A DNA stretch of 64,000 nt, from assembly GCA_965204405.1 (NCBI GenBank), contig CBDBEN010000004.1, positions 1 to 64,000 of the forward strand. Reading direction: 5' to 3'. A program made the translations under genes and the position numbers. Source of the stretch: JANQPX01 sp965204405 (GTDB lineage: Bacteria > Pseudomonadota > Alphaproteobacteria > Geminicoccales > Geminicoccaceae). Numbering within the stretch: the first letter of the stretch is position 1; every line of letters begins with the position of its first letter. The notes below the pieces were generated by a model that was given only the letters and a program-made list of their open reading frames with translations, searched no databases and had not been told where the DNA came from. This document shows positions 26,097 through 35,313 of this stretch, one piece after another.

Positions 26097-26448
26097 TCGG
26101 CAGTCCTCAAAGCCAGGCTAAAAAACCAGGAGGAGACCGATCTTCTGCGGCCATAATAACATTGGACGCCAAGAAATAACTTCAAGTAGGTAGTCATTTA
26201 TCAAAAAAACAACGTTAAAGATAGCAACAATGTATCATTGTTACAGAAAAACATTAGTACATCACCAATGCGTTATTTAAAGGACTAAATTTCATCTCAT
26301 GGTTGCTTGGAAATTATGGAACACCGATTCATAGGCTCGAAGAAAGTCGACTAGTCCCCAGCGTGAGAAGATATGACAAAGGATGGAGCGATCCAGCAAC
26401 CAAATGACCGGCCCTTAAGTTCTTTCTTTGTAGCCTATGGTCTCCAGG
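26097..26448. other. AT-rich gene-free region upstream of the GGDEF-EAL gene
   Basis: About 350 bases with no gene. The first 200 are AT-rich and should contain the promoter of the PAS-GGDEF-EAL gene, which reads leftward. The right part grades into the worn palindromic element that ends at 26561. Confidence 0.4.
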
Positions 26449-26561
26449 AGGCTGTCCGATTCCCTTCCAACCACCCAAGGGATGCCACCATGTTGGATGG
26501 TTCGGGTGGAGGAGAGGACCGGGCAGTCCTCTCTTTCCAGTCCGGGGAGTGGGATGTGCTC
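26449..26561. repeat. Degenerate TA-flanked palindromic element, copy 4
   Basis: The core CCAACCACCCAAGGGATGCC and the following ACCATGTTGGATGGTTCGGG align with the loop of the other copies (CCACC, GGAT, CCATATCGG). The right end reads TAGAGCAC on the minus strand. Its TA (26562-26563) and first G form the stop codon TAG of the haem peroxidase gene. The left end could not be fixed, and the stem is imperfect, so this is an old copy. It may still act as a transcription end or RNA hairpin for that gene. Confidence 0.5.
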
Positions 26562-28141
26562 TAGTCGGATGCGGCCTGTTCCAGGGGCGCAGGGCGTGCC
26601 TCATGCCAGCCTGCATGGTAGATCATGTCCGCCATGGTATAGTTCGATGTTCCCGTAAGCGGCGAAACGAAGTCCGTGTTCATGATCGACGCCGGATCGG
26701 CTCGGAGCAGCCCGATCATGACCTCGGCAACGATGCGCCCGCCGACGGCTCCTAGTCTCTCGCCAGCGCCCTGCAGGCGGGACTCCTCCATAACGTAGAG
26801 GAACAAGGGCGCTTCATTGCTGCCTTTTTCCCACTCATAGCCCCACTCGGAGCATGATGTCATATTAGCGCAAAGCCCCATCTCCTCATTGCTGATCGGT
26901 GTGAGCCCCATGCTTGCTGCAACCGCTTGCCCGCTAGGCAGACGCAGGGCCTTGCCGCGCTGCAAATTCAACGACGCCAAGCTCAAGACGTCACGATCAG
27001 GTATCAGCTGCTCCTTTAAAAGGTGCTCTGGCACAGGACGACCGAGCATCAGGAACTCCGGAATACGCAGCATCGGCCGCGCAAGAAAGCGATCGATCTT
27101 GCGGCTTACCTGCAGTCCTTTGAACTGATCTTCGTCGTCGTCCAAGTCGCCTTGAATCGAGGTTTCGAAATCAAAAAAGCGATCCCAATCGATCTGCCGC
27201 TCCTTGGGGATAGGACGGTGACCGATCAGGCTCCGGTCAAGCTCTTTCGGGCTCAAAGGGAACAACCGGACGCGATCGGCACCTTCATTGTCGTTGAGGG
27301 TATAGCGGCCGCGAACGATCGAGTGGCCGAAGCGGAAGGCCGCCGCTGAAAACTCGACCGGCACCACGCCGTCCCTGGCCATGCTTTCGGCGTAGACCTT
27401 CGGCCCGTTTCTGATGATGTCATCGATCAAGTCGGGCTCGACGAATATCGGCAAGAACTCGGTCAGGGCAATCGCCTGCCAATGAGCAATCGTGAGCGCG
27501 CGTGCCCGCTCGAATAGCGCATCGCTGTCGCCGACATCGCCGTCTTTTCTCAAACGCTCCACCTGCGCATTGTGGAACTGCATCACCACGGCCGTGAGCT
27601 GCGCAACATTGTTGTTCTGATCATTGCGCTGATCGGGTATCAGAGCCCGGCCTTTTTCATCGCGCGCAAAATCGCGCTCATTACCGATATCATTGCCGAG
27701 CAGCAGCTTCGCCGGATCAGTGGGATCCCGCTCGGCGGGCCTGCCGGCATAGTTGTAAACGACGTCGAGATCGATCCAGGGGGTCGAATGATTTTTGATG
27801 TCACCAGGCGAGAATTGACGATCAAGCTTGGTGTCTTTGTCCTGCGAGATATCGTGCGTCAGCAGCTGGCCGACATAGGTATGCCCAACGGGGACTCGGG
27901 AATTGTTGTCTGTCCCCCGAAACTGCGAGTCCTCCATGTAAGCTGGGTTATCTTTGTCATAGGATGAGAGACCGACATCAAGCAGCGTGTCATTGGCAAT
28001 GGCCTGTTCGCCCAATTTGCCGAAGAGGCTGCCAAAACGGAATTCCAAGTTTGGCTGCTCGGCATAAGTCGACTGACCGCCAAGCGACAGGCAGAAAAGA
28101 CATAGCAGCGATGTCGCAGCATAGTTGGATCTACAAGTCAT
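26561..28141 (-). CDS. Secreted animal-type haem peroxidase
   Basis: A 526-residue member of the animal haem-dependent peroxidase (peroxidase-cyclooxygenase) superfamily. The ATG at 28141 has a strong GGAGG 7 bp upstream and begins a signal peptide that ends near residue 27 (QSTYA-EQP). The distal His lies in GQLLTHDIS (about residue 96) and the proximal His in FRFGHSIVRGRY (about 273). HWQAIALTEFLPIFV is the conserved helix between them. The enzyme would oxidise halides or phenols with hydrogen peroxide outside the cytoplasm. The N-terminal extension in the same frame (to 28309) is AT-rich and unlikely to be coding. The stop codon TAG is shared with the end of a palindromic element, so the C-terminus may once have been longer or the same. 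Confidence 0.82.
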   Translation of the reverse strand: MTCRSNYAATSLLCLFCLSLGGQSTYAEQPNLEFRFGSLFGKLGEQAIANDTLLDVGLSSYDKDNPAYMEDSQFRGTDNNSRVPVGHTYVGQLLTHDISQDKDTKLDRQFSPGDIKNHSTPWIDLDVVYNYAGRPAERDPTDPAKLLLGNDIGNERDFARDEKGRALIPDQRNDQNNNVAQLTAVVMQFHNAQVERLRKDGDVGDSDALFERARALTIAHWQAIALTEFLPIFVEPDLIDDIIRNGPKVYAESMARDGVVPVEFSAAAFRFGHSIVRGRYTLNDNEGADRVRLFPLSPKELDRSLIGHRPIPKERQIDWDRFFDFETSIQGDLDDDEDQFKGLQVSRKIDRFLARPMLRIPEFLMLGRPVPEHLLKEQLIPDRDVLSLASLNLQRGKALRLPSGQAVAASMGLTPISNEEMGLCANMTSCSEWGYEWEKGSNEAPLFLYVMEESRLQGAGERLGAVGGRIVAEVMIGLLRADPASIMNTDFVSPLTGTSNYTMADMIYHAGWHEARPAPLEQAASD

Positions 28142-28679
28142 CGTTTCCTCCAAGCCCACTTTGCTCAAGGCTTCCCGCCATCCCGGCGGGATCGGGCAAG
28201 CGACCACGCCTGGCCGCGCGCCCAGGTTTCTTTTCTTGCATAAGTGCTTGCTATTCTTAATTGATTTACTCAAAAAAACTCCAACACTGTCAACAAAATA
28301 AAACAACACGGGTAAATTTGTTTAATTATATGCCAACAATTATTTGTATTATGGTTTTTTTATTTAATTCTTGCCGGTCAAATACTTGAATGGACCCACC
28401 TACAATTAATGCTAACTTCGACATTTCCCCGGAAAGATGAGCTTTCACCTATTGCTTTAGCGACAATCGAAGGCTTTCCCTCCGGATTTGAGACTATTCA
28501 ACAGCGATCAAGGCGAAGAACCTGCTTAAGCAGGCGGTTTTCAGCCAGTTTTTTGAAGGCCTGTCTGCTGACCGGGCTCTTGGTATTGGCTGCTCGACGT
28601 CCATCTTGGCTTGACGACAGCGCAGTCTTGGCGCTTCTGTCTTGCGTTCGAGACTGGAACGGAAGGAAGGGATAGGCTC
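28142..28679. other. Divergent promoter region, peroxidase/trmFO
   Basis: About 540 bases separating the leftward peroxidase gene from trmFO. The stretch 28260-28440 is very AT-rich. No small gene, RNA or strong hairpin is evident, and the open frames at 28409-28675 overlap nothing recognisable. Confidence 0.45.
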
Positions 28680-30026
28680 ATGCCCGTGCATATCATTGGC
28701 GGTGGTTTGGCCGGCAGCGAGGCGGCCTGGCAGCTTGCAAAAGCAGGCGTCGCCGCAACACTCCATGAGATGCGCCCTGAACAGGGAACCGATGCCCATA
28801 AAACCGGCACGCTCGCCGAGCTGGTTTGCTCCAACTCGTTCCGCTCCGACGATGCGATGAACAATGCGGTTGGTTTGCTTCATGAGGAAATGCGGCGGCT
28901 AGGCTCCCTGATCATGTCATCGGGTGATGCCCACAAACTACCGGCGGGCGGCGCCCTTGCCGTCGATCGGGATGGCTTTGCCGCCGCGGTCGAGGCTGCG
29001 CTGGAGGCCGAACCTCTGGTGACCATTCAGCGGGAAGAGGTTGCAGCCCTGCCGAGCACCGATGATGGTCTCGCCATCGTCGCAACCGGCCCGCTCACCT
29101 CCTCTTCCCTGGCCCGTTCCATCGCCGAGTCGACCGGGGAGAAAGCGCTTGCCTTCTTCGATGCCATTGCCCCTATCGCCTATAAGGACAGCATCGACTT
29201 CGATATCGCCTGGTTTCAATCACGCTATGATAAGCCCGGCCCTGGCGGGTCGGGCGCCGACTACATCAACTGCCCTCTCGATCAGGCGCAATATGAGGCC
29301 TTCATCGACGCGTTGCTCGAGGGCGAGAGCCATGACTTCAAGGAATGGGAGAGCTCGACGCCCTATTTCGAGGGTTGCCTGCCGATCGAGGTGATGGCAT
29401 CGCGCGGGCGTGAAACTCTCCGCTACGGGCCGATGAAGCCCGTCGGTCTCACCAACCCGAGGAGCGACCAGCCGCCCCACGCTGTCGTCCAGCTCCGTCA
29501 GGACAATGCGCTCGGTACGTTGTTCAACATGGTCGGATTTCAGACCAAGCTGACCTATGGCGAGCAAAAGCGGATCTTTCGGATGATACCAGGCCTGGAA
29601 CAAGCCGAGTTCGCGCGCCTGGGCGGCCTGCATCGCAACACTTTCATCAACAGCCCGAAACTCCTGGATCAGGAGCTACGCCTGACGTCAAAGCCGCACA
29701 TCCGTTTCGCCGGGCAGATCACCGGCTGCGAAGGCTATGTCGAAAGTGCCGCCGTCGGCCTGATGGCAGGACGCTTTGCGGCTGCGGAAGTCCTTGGCAG
29801 GACAGCCAGCCTCCCCCCGCCGACGACAGCGATGGGCGCTCTCCTGAACCACATCACCTCCGGGGCGGACGCATCGACTTTTCAGCCGATGAACATCAAT
29901 TTCGGCCTGTTCCCGCCGCTTGCGCAAAAGGTCAAGAAAAAGGAACGGAAACCCGCCATGGCGAAGCGCGCCCTCACCGATCTCGAGACATGGCAGGCGG
30001 GAGCAAAGCGCCCGACCGCAGCTTGA
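28680..30026 (+). CDS. trmFO: Folate-dependent tRNA(uracil-54-C5)-methyltransferase TrmFO
   Basis: The flavoenzyme (448 residues) that makes 5-methyluridine at position 54 in the tRNA T-loop, using methylenetetrahydrofolate and reduced FAD. The ATG at 28680 begins MPVHIIGGGLAGSEAAWQLA, the FAD dinucleotide fold. Further family blocks are LAELVCSNSFRSDDAMNNAV, with the Cys of CSNSFR. GPMKPVGLTNPRS, NMVGFQTKLTYGEQKRIFRM, FAGQITGCEGYVESAA and FQPMNINFGLFPPL follow. Length and all blocks are complete. It faces soxG tail to tail, 34 bp apart, with no clear terminator between. A housekeeping gene in most Alphaproteobacteria. Confidence 0.95.
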   Translation: MPVHIIGGGLAGSEAAWQLAKAGVAATLHEMRPEQGTDAHKTGTLAELVCSNSFRSDDAMNNAVGLLHEEMRRLGSLIMSSGDAHKLPAGGALAVDRDGFAAAVEAALEAEPLVTIQREEVAALPSTDDGLAIVATGPLTSSSLARSIAESTGEKALAFFDAIAPIAYKDSIDFDIAWFQSRYDKPGPGGSGADYINCPLDQAQYEAFIDALLEGESHDFKEWESSTPYFEGCLPIEVMASRGRETLRYGPMKPVGLTNPRSDQPPHAVVQLRQDNALGTLFNMVGFQTKLTYGEQKRIFRMIPGLEQAEFARLGGLHRNTFINSPKLLDQELRLTSKPHIRFAGQITGCEGYVESAAVGLMAGRFAAAEVLGRTASLPPPTTAMGALLNHITSGADASTFQPMNINFGLFPPLAQKVKKKERKPAMAKRALTDLETWQAGAKRPTAA

Positions 30027-30060
30027 CCAACGATCCGGAGGGGCCTGCGTTACGGCGGTG

Positions 30061-30636
30061 CTATGCCACCGTCACGCCATATTCCATCCCGGCATTCTCC
30101 AGCCATGCCCAGAGATAGTCGGCGAAAGACCGGCCGACATAGAGATCGATCGTGTTCTCGTCGGTAAGATGGAACAGGGCCGTGATCTTCGCAAGAACGC
30201 TGCCGGCAACATAGCCTGGCTTCACCACCCTATCATGCAAGTCCAGCGGGCAACCCTTGGCCAGCACATCCCGCGCATTCGCACCACTTAGGCGAAAGAT
30301 GGTACGGCCGGCGCTGACATCGGTCACCGCCGCATGCACCGCCCCGAGCGCGTCATCCAGGCCTTTCATGACATCAGCAACTTCACGCCGCGGGCAGGTG
30401 ATCAACCACTGGTCCGGACCAAGCCAAAGAGCATTGCGCTCACCTTGCCTGATCGAGGTACAGGGTTCCGTGGGTAAGAGCATGTCCAAGGCCCGCCCGG
30501 CGGCACTCATGAAGGCACGGTCCGATGGATCGCCTCGAAGGTCGATCTTTCCGAGATCCCGGATCTCGGCGATACGGATGCCGCGTGCCGCAGGCGCTCC
30601 GGCAAGCGCCCCTCTTTGGACCAGCATCTCAGGCAT
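30061..30636 (-). CDS. soxG: Sarcosine oxidase gamma subunit
   Basis: The 191-residue gamma subunit of heterotetrameric sarcosine oxidase. Blocks such as LWLGPDQWLITCP and DVSAGRTIFRLSGANARDVL, then LFHLTDENTIDLYVGRSFAD, are characteristic of SoxG, which is related to the aminomethyltransferase (GcvT) fold and caps the alpha/beta core. It overlaps the end of soxA by 8 bp and is the last gene of the minus-strand operon soxB-soxD-soxA-soxG, the canonical order. The complex demethylates sarcosine to glycine in the cytoplasm, giving methylene-tetrahydrofolate and hydrogen peroxide. Confidence 0.9.
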   Translation of the reverse strand: MPEMLVQRGALAGAPAARGIRIAEIRDLGKIDLRGDPSDRAFMSAAGRALDMLLPTEPCTSIRQGERNALWLGPDQWLITCPRREVADVMKGLDDALGAVHAAVTDVSAGRTIFRLSGANARDVLAKGCPLDLHDRVVKPGYVAGSVLAKITALFHLTDENTIDLYVGRSFADYLWAWLENAGMEYGVTVA

Positions 30637-33634
30637 TGAGCCGTGCTCCTTCCTTGTCGATGAACACCGGATCGGTAACCGTGACCGCAGAGGTCCGGTC
30701 GATCATGGGCACATAAAGCGTCTTGCCGTGCAGCGCTTTGCCTCCCTTGACCATGGCAAGGGCAAAGCCGCAGCCAAGCTCCGGGCTCCGATAGCTCGAC
30801 GTGACATGCCCGATCATGGTCATCGGCACGGTCTGGTTGGGGTCCGCAACGATCTGCGCTCCCTCTTCGAGATGGACGGCCGGATCCTTGGGCAGCAGAC
30901 CGACGAGCTGCTTTCGATCATCCCGCTCCATATCGGCGCGGGCAAGCGAGCGCTTGCCAATGAAATCAGGTTTTTTCTTCGAGACGATCCAGTCCATGCC
31001 TAGGTCTGCCGGCGTCGCGGTGCCATCCGTATCCTGGCCGGTGATGATATACCCCTTTTCGGCGCGCAGCACATGCATCGCCTCGGTACCGAAGGGGGTG
31101 AGGTCATAGCGATCGCCAAGTTCTACGCAGCGTTCCCAAAGCGCTAGGCCATAATCCGATGGAATCTGGATTTCAAAACCCATTTCGCCAGTGAAGCTGA
31201 TCCTGAAAAGGCGCACCGGAACGCCGCCGATCCTGGCCTTCCGAACGCTCATATGCGGAAAAGCCTTAGGATCGAGATCGACATCCTCGACAAGTTCCTC
31301 GACCAGATCGCGCGAGCGCGGCCCGGAAAGGGAAACCGTCGCCCATTGCTCGGTCACCGACGTCGCGAACACTTGAAGCTCCGGCCACTCGGTCTGAAGG
31401 TAGTCCTCCAGCCAGCCAAGCACCCGTGCTGCCCCGCCTGAGGTGGTGCTCATCAAGAAGTGATTTTCACCGAGACGCGCCGTCACACCGTCGTCGAACA
31501 CCATCCCGTCCTCGCCCAGCATCAGCCCGTAACGGCAGCGGCCAATCGCGAGCTTGGACCAGGCATTGGTATAAACACGGTTTAGAAACTCCGGGACGTC
31601 GCGCCCGCGAAGATCGATTTTTCCCAAGGTCGAGGCATCCAGCATGCCCACTGACGCCCGTGTCGCACTGACTTCGCGATCGACCGCGGCAGCCATGTCC
31701 TCTCCGGGTGCCGGGTAAAACCGGGCGCGCTTCCACTGACCGACATCCTCGAAGACAGCTCCCTTCGCTTCGTGCCAAGCATGCATCGCCGTTTTTCGCA
31801 CCGGTTCAAACAGCGGGCCGCGATTGGCCCCCACGAGCGCCCCGAAGGTAGTGGGTGTATATGGTGGACGAAAAGTGGTGACCCCAAGCTCGGCGATCGG
31901 CTGGCCGGTCGTCTCGGAGACGATGCCGAGCGCGATCACGTTGCTGGTCTTGCCCTGATCGGTCCCCATACCCGTGGTGGTGTAGCGCTTCACATGCTCG
32001 ATCGAGCTGTAGCCTTCACGGAGCGCCAGCTTGATATCCGCCGATGTGACGTCGTTCTGGAAATCGACGAAGCGCTTGGCTTCGGCCTCCGGCTTGGTGC
32101 TCGGCACCTGCCAGATCGTCTGCGCTTCCGCCTCGGTTTCCTGATCTACCTCCGGAATCGACGGCAAGTCGGCCTTGAAGCCGGCATCGCGTGCAGCCGC
32201 AGCGCCAGCTTCCACGCCACTGCGGAGCACCTCCCTCATCGGGAAAATACCCGTACAGCCACCAGCCGAGCGCTCGGCTTGTACCGGCTGGCCCGGCAGG
32301 AACATGGCCCGTTCGGGATCGTAGACTGGCCGGCCACGGGACTGCGAATGGAGATGGATGGTCGGATTCCAGCCGCCTGAAACAGCCACGAGGTCACACT
32401 CAATGATCTCGGTGCCACCGCCGACGAAGCCATCCAGCGTTGTATTCAGCCGCCTGACCTCGACGGAAGTTACCCGCTTCCCTCCTTTGGTCGCCCCAAT
32501 AGCCGAGCCGTCGATCCGCCGAATGTCAGCCGATGCCATCTTCTCTGCCAAGTCGCCACCGGCGCTGCCTCTCACATCGACAACGGTGACTTCAGCGCCT
32601 GCGGCCCTGAGATCGAATGCGGTGGCATAGGCACTGTCATTGCTGGTGAAGATCAGAGCCCGTTTACCCGGACACACGCCGAAACGGTTGATATAGGCCC
32701 TAACTGCACTGGAGAGCATAACGCCCGGGCGGTCATTGCCGGAAAACGTGAGCGGACGTTCGATCGCGCCGGTTGCCAGAACCACTTGTCTGGCACGAAC
32801 CTTCCAAAGCCTCTGTCTCGGCAGGTGCGGGGCCGCACCTGGCCCTACATGGTCGGTGACCCGCTCCAGCAGGCCGAGATAGTTATGATCGTAATAAGCG
32901 AACGCCGTGGTACGCGGCAGCAGCGCAACCTCGCTGGCAGCGGCCAGCTCGTCGACTGTTTCTCTCAGCCACCCACCAAGCTGCTCCTCCGCCGCCGATT
33001 CATCCAGCAAACAGCCGCCGAGCTCCGGCTGCTGCTCCGCCAGGATAACGCGCGCGCCGCTGCGCCCCGCAGCAAGGGCGGCAGCAAGGCCGGCAGGGCC
33101 TGCCCCCACCACGAGAACATCGCAATGGGCGTAGCGATGCTCATAGCGATCCGGATCCGGATCCGTCGGCGCCTTGCCCATGCCCGCGGCGCTGCGAATG
33201 ATCCGCTCATAGACCGGGTTCCAGAAGGCGGGCGGCCACATGAAGGTCTTGTAGTAGAAGCCGGCGGGGAAAAGCGGCGAAACGAGCCCGTTGATCGCCC
33301 CGACATCGAAGCCGACGCTCGGCCAGCAATTCTGGCTTTTGGCCACGAGTCCGTCGAACAGCTCTGTCTGGGTGGTGCGGATATTGGGCTCCGTCCTTGC
33401 CCCTTCACCCAGCTGCACCAGCCCAGAAGGCTCCTCGGCGCCCGAGGTGACGATCCCGCGGGGGCGGTGGTATTTGAAGCTTCGTCCGACCAGGTGGACA
33501 TCGTTGGCCAGCAGCGCCGATGCCAGCGTATCCCCCTGATACCCCTGTAATTTCCGATTGTTGAATGAGAAGTCGATCGGCCGCGTGCGGTCGATACGGC
33601 CACCAGCTGCCAGCCGGTTGATCTGGTCGGCCAT
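30629..33634 (-). CDS. soxA: Sarcosine oxidase alpha subunit
   Basis: The 1001-residue alpha subunit that binds NAD+ and tetrahydrofolate. The N-terminus is a ferredoxin-like Fer2_4 domain without the full iron-sulphur set (LQGYQGDTLASALLANDVHL). A dinucleotide fold follows (VLVVGAGPAGLAAALAAG, about 170-190). After a central linker region with AVSGGWNPTIHLHSQ comes a GcvT-type folate-binding domain from about residue 600 to the end. That domain includes FTGEMGFEIQIPSDYGLALW and GLLPKDPAVHL. Length is normal. It overlaps soxD by one base and soxG by 8, so the operon is translationally coupled. Complete and without visible lesions. Confidence 0.93.
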   Translation of the reverse strand: MADQINRLAAGGRIDRTRPIDFSFNNRKLQGYQGDTLASALLANDVHLVGRSFKYHRPRGIVTSGAEEPSGLVQLGEGARTEPNIRTTQTELFDGLVAKSQNCWPSVGFDVGAINGLVSPLFPAGFYYKTFMWPPAFWNPVYERIIRSAAGMGKAPTDPDPDRYEHRYAHCDVLVVGAGPAGLAAALAAGRSGARVILAEQQPELGGCLLDESAAEEQLGGWLRETVDELAAASEVALLPRTTAFAYYDHNYLGLLERVTDHVGPGAAPHLPRQRLWKVRARQVVLATGAIERPLTFSGNDRPGVMLSSAVRAYINRFGVCPGKRALIFTSNDSAYATAFDLRAAGAEVTVVDVRGSAGGDLAEKMASADIRRIDGSAIGATKGGKRVTSVEVRRLNTTLDGFVGGGTEIIECDLVAVSGGWNPTIHLHSQSRGRPVYDPERAMFLPGQPVQAERSAGGCTGIFPMREVLRSGVEAGAAAARDAGFKADLPSIPEVDQETEAEAQTIWQVPSTKPEAEAKRFVDFQNDVTSADIKLALREGYSSIEHVKRYTTTGMGTDQGKTSNVIALGIVSETTGQPIAELGVTTFRPPYTPTTFGALVGANRGPLFEPVRKTAMHAWHEAKGAVFEDVGQWKRARFYPAPGEDMAAAVDREVSATRASVGMLDASTLGKIDLRGRDVPEFLNRVYTNAWSKLAIGRCRYGLMLGEDGMVFDDGVTARLGENHFLMSTTSGGAARVLGWLEDYLQTEWPELQVFATSVTEQWATVSLSGPRSRDLVEELVEDVDLDPKAFPHMSVRKARIGGVPVRLFRISFTGEMGFEIQIPSDYGLALWERCVELGDRYDLTPFGTEAMHVLRAEKGYIITGQDTDGTATPADLGMDWIVSKKKPDFIGKRSLARADMERDDRKQLVGLLPKDPAVHLEEGAQIVADPNQTVPMTMIGHVTSSYRSPELGCGFALAMVKGGKALHGKTLYVPMIDRTSAVTVTDPVFIDKEGARLNA

Positions 33635-33924
33635 CAGCCCTCTCCCTCCGACAGCGGCGGACAGGTCTCGCCCATCTTGTAGAACGCAAGGAATCGATCG
33701 CTGCCCGTGTCCCGCGCGGCGTTGAACCAGCGTCCGCAGCCGGCCTCATGCCGCCAGCGTTCCAGATGCACCCCCTTCGGGTTCTTGCGCATGAACAAGT
33801 AATCCGCCCATTCATCGTCGGAAAGCGCCGATGGCTGCGGCGGCCGGACGATATGCGCCTCGCCGCCGCAGTGAAACTCGCTTTCCTCACGCTCCCCGCA
33901 CCAGGGACAGGTGATCAACAGCAT
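33634..33924 (-). CDS. soxD: Sarcosine oxidase delta subunit
   Basis: A 96-residue zinc-binding subunit. The N-terminus MLLITCPWCGEREESEFHCG provides the Cys pair, and HEAGCGRWFNAARDT the distal ligands; both are SoxD hallmarks, as is DDEWADYLFMRKNPKG. The ATG at 33924 is preceded by a GAGGAG ribosome site (33932-33937 on the complement). The 5' leader between it and soxB contains the palindromic element at 33961-34060, 36 bp from the start codon, which is unusual inside this normally tight operon. Confidence 0.92.
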   Translation of the reverse strand: MLLITCPWCGEREESEFHCGGEAHIVRPPQPSALSDDEWADYLFMRKNPKGVHLERWRHEAGCGRWFNAARDTGSDRFLAFYKMGETCPPLSEGEG

Positions 33925-33960
33925 CTCTTATCTCCTCGGCACTTTTTTGCACCGTGTCTA

Positions 33961-34060
33961 AAATCCGGCGGCACCAGCCCTCTCCCCCGCCCAGCCACCC
34001 GCCGGATCCCACTATATCGGTGGCTGGGCGGGGGAGAGGGCTGGTGCCGCAAGCATCCCC
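33961..34060. repeat. TA-flanked palindromic element, copy 2 (inside the sox operon)
   Basis: A 100-bp insertion between TA at 33959-33960 and TA at 34061-34062. It contains a perfect 31-bp inverted repeat (33968-33998 with 34020-34050), GC-rich, with a 21-nt loop holding GGATCCCACTATATCG. The loop and CCAGCCCTCTCCCCC arms match the other copies. Its right-hand TA forms, with the element's outermost G, the soxB stop codon TAG. In the soxBDAG mRNA it would form a very stable hairpin just upstream of soxD. Confidence 0.8.
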
Positions 34061-35313
34061 TAATGCGCGACGGCGGCAGCGCCGTGCTCATCCACCAGCT
34101 CGCCACTCATGAAACGATCCAGAGCGAAGGGGGCATTGATCTCGTGAGGCTCCCCCGTCGCCACCGTATGGGCGAAGACGTGCCCGGATCCCGGCGTTGC
34201 CTTGAAGCCGCCTGTCCCCCAACCGCAGTTGATGAACATGTTCTCGACAGGCGCCTTGCCGATGATCGGGCTCCGGTCCGGGGTGACGTCGACGATCCCG
34301 CCCCATTGGCGCAGCATGCGCATCCGCGAAAAGGACGGAAACAGCTCGAGAATCGCCTGCAGTGTATGCTCGACCACATGCAGGGAGCCGCGCTGGCTGT
34401 AGGAGGTAAACTGGTCCGTCCCCGCACCGATCACCAGCTCGCCCTTGTCCGACTGGCTGATATAGCCATGGACGGCATTCGACATGATCACCGTATTGAC
34501 GCAAGGCTTGACCGGCTCCGAGACCAGCGCCTGAAGCGGAAAACTCTCGATAGGCAGCCTGAAGCCCGCCATATCGGCAATCACGCTGGAATGCCCGGCG
34601 ACCACCACCGCCAGCTTCCTGCAATCGATCTTGCCGCGCGTGGTCTCGACCCCGGTCACCCTGCCCTGCTCCGTCAGCACGCTCGTGACTTCGCAATTCT
34701 GAATAATGTCGACGCCGTGGGCATCCGCACCCCGTGCATACCCCCAGGCAACCGCATCGTGACGGGCGGTGCCGCCGCGCCGCTGGATCGAGGCGCCCAG
34801 GATCGGATAACGGGTGTTCTTTGAGGTGTTCAGCAGCGGCTCGATCTCCTTGACCTGCTCGGTGGTCAAGAAAACACTGTCCACGCCGTTCAGCCGGTTG
34901 GCATGGCTCCGCCGGCTCACTTCCTGCAGATCATGAACATTATGGGCAAGATGCATCACGCCGCGCTGGCTGAACATCACATTGTAGTTCAACTCACGGC
35001 TTAAACCCTCCCAGAGCTTGACCGCATGATCGTAGATCCGGGCACTTTCATCCCAGAGGTAGTTGGAGCGGATGATCGTGGTGTTGCGCCCGGTATTGCC
35101 GCCACCGAGCCATCCCTTCTCCAACACGGCGACATTGGTGACGCCGTACTCTTTCGCCAGATAATAGGCCGTTGCCAGCCCATGACCGCCGCCGCCCAGC
35201 ACGATCACATCGTAACCGGGCTTGGGATCCGGGCTTCGCCAGACTGCCTGCCAATCCTTATGACCGGAAAGTGCATTTCTCGCGAGGCTGAAAATTGAGT
35301 AGCGTTTTCCCAT
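34060..35313 (-). CDS. soxB: Sarcosine oxidase beta subunit
   Basis: The catalytic flavoprotein subunit (417 residues) that oxidises the N-methyl group of sarcosine and carries non-covalent FAD and covalent FMN. I choose the ATG at 35313 (MGKRYSIFSLARNALSGHKD), which gives the family's usual length; the upstream frame to 35394 is unlike SoxB. VIVLGGGGHGLATAYYLAKE (about 36-55) is the FAD fold, and GGTARHDAVAWGYARG carries the His (about 185) corresponding to the FMN-attachment site as I recall from characterised enzymes. WGGIVDVTPDRSPIIG and GWGTGGFKATPGSG complete the family pattern. First gene of soxBDAG and divergent from the GlxA-type regulator. The stop TAG is built from the TA of the inserted element. 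Confidence 0.93.
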   Translation of the reverse strand: MGKRYSIFSLARNALSGHKDWQAVWRSPDPKPGYDVIVLGGGGHGLATAYYLAKEYGVTNVAVLEKGWLGGGNTGRNTTIIRSNYLWDESARIYDHAVKLWEGLSRELNYNVMFSQRGVMHLAHNVHDLQEVSRRSHANRLNGVDSVFLTTEQVKEIEPLLNTSKNTRYPILGASIQRRGGTARHDAVAWGYARGADAHGVDIIQNCEVTSVLTEQGRVTGVETTRGKIDCRKLAVVVAGHSSVIADMAGFRLPIESFPLQALVSEPVKPCVNTVIMSNAVHGYISQSDKGELVIGAGTDQFTSYSQRGSLHVVEHTLQAILELFPSFSRMRMLRQWGGIVDVTPDRSPIIGKAPVENMFINCGWGTGGFKATPGSGHVFAHTVATGEPHEINAPFALDRFMSGELVDEHGAAAVAH

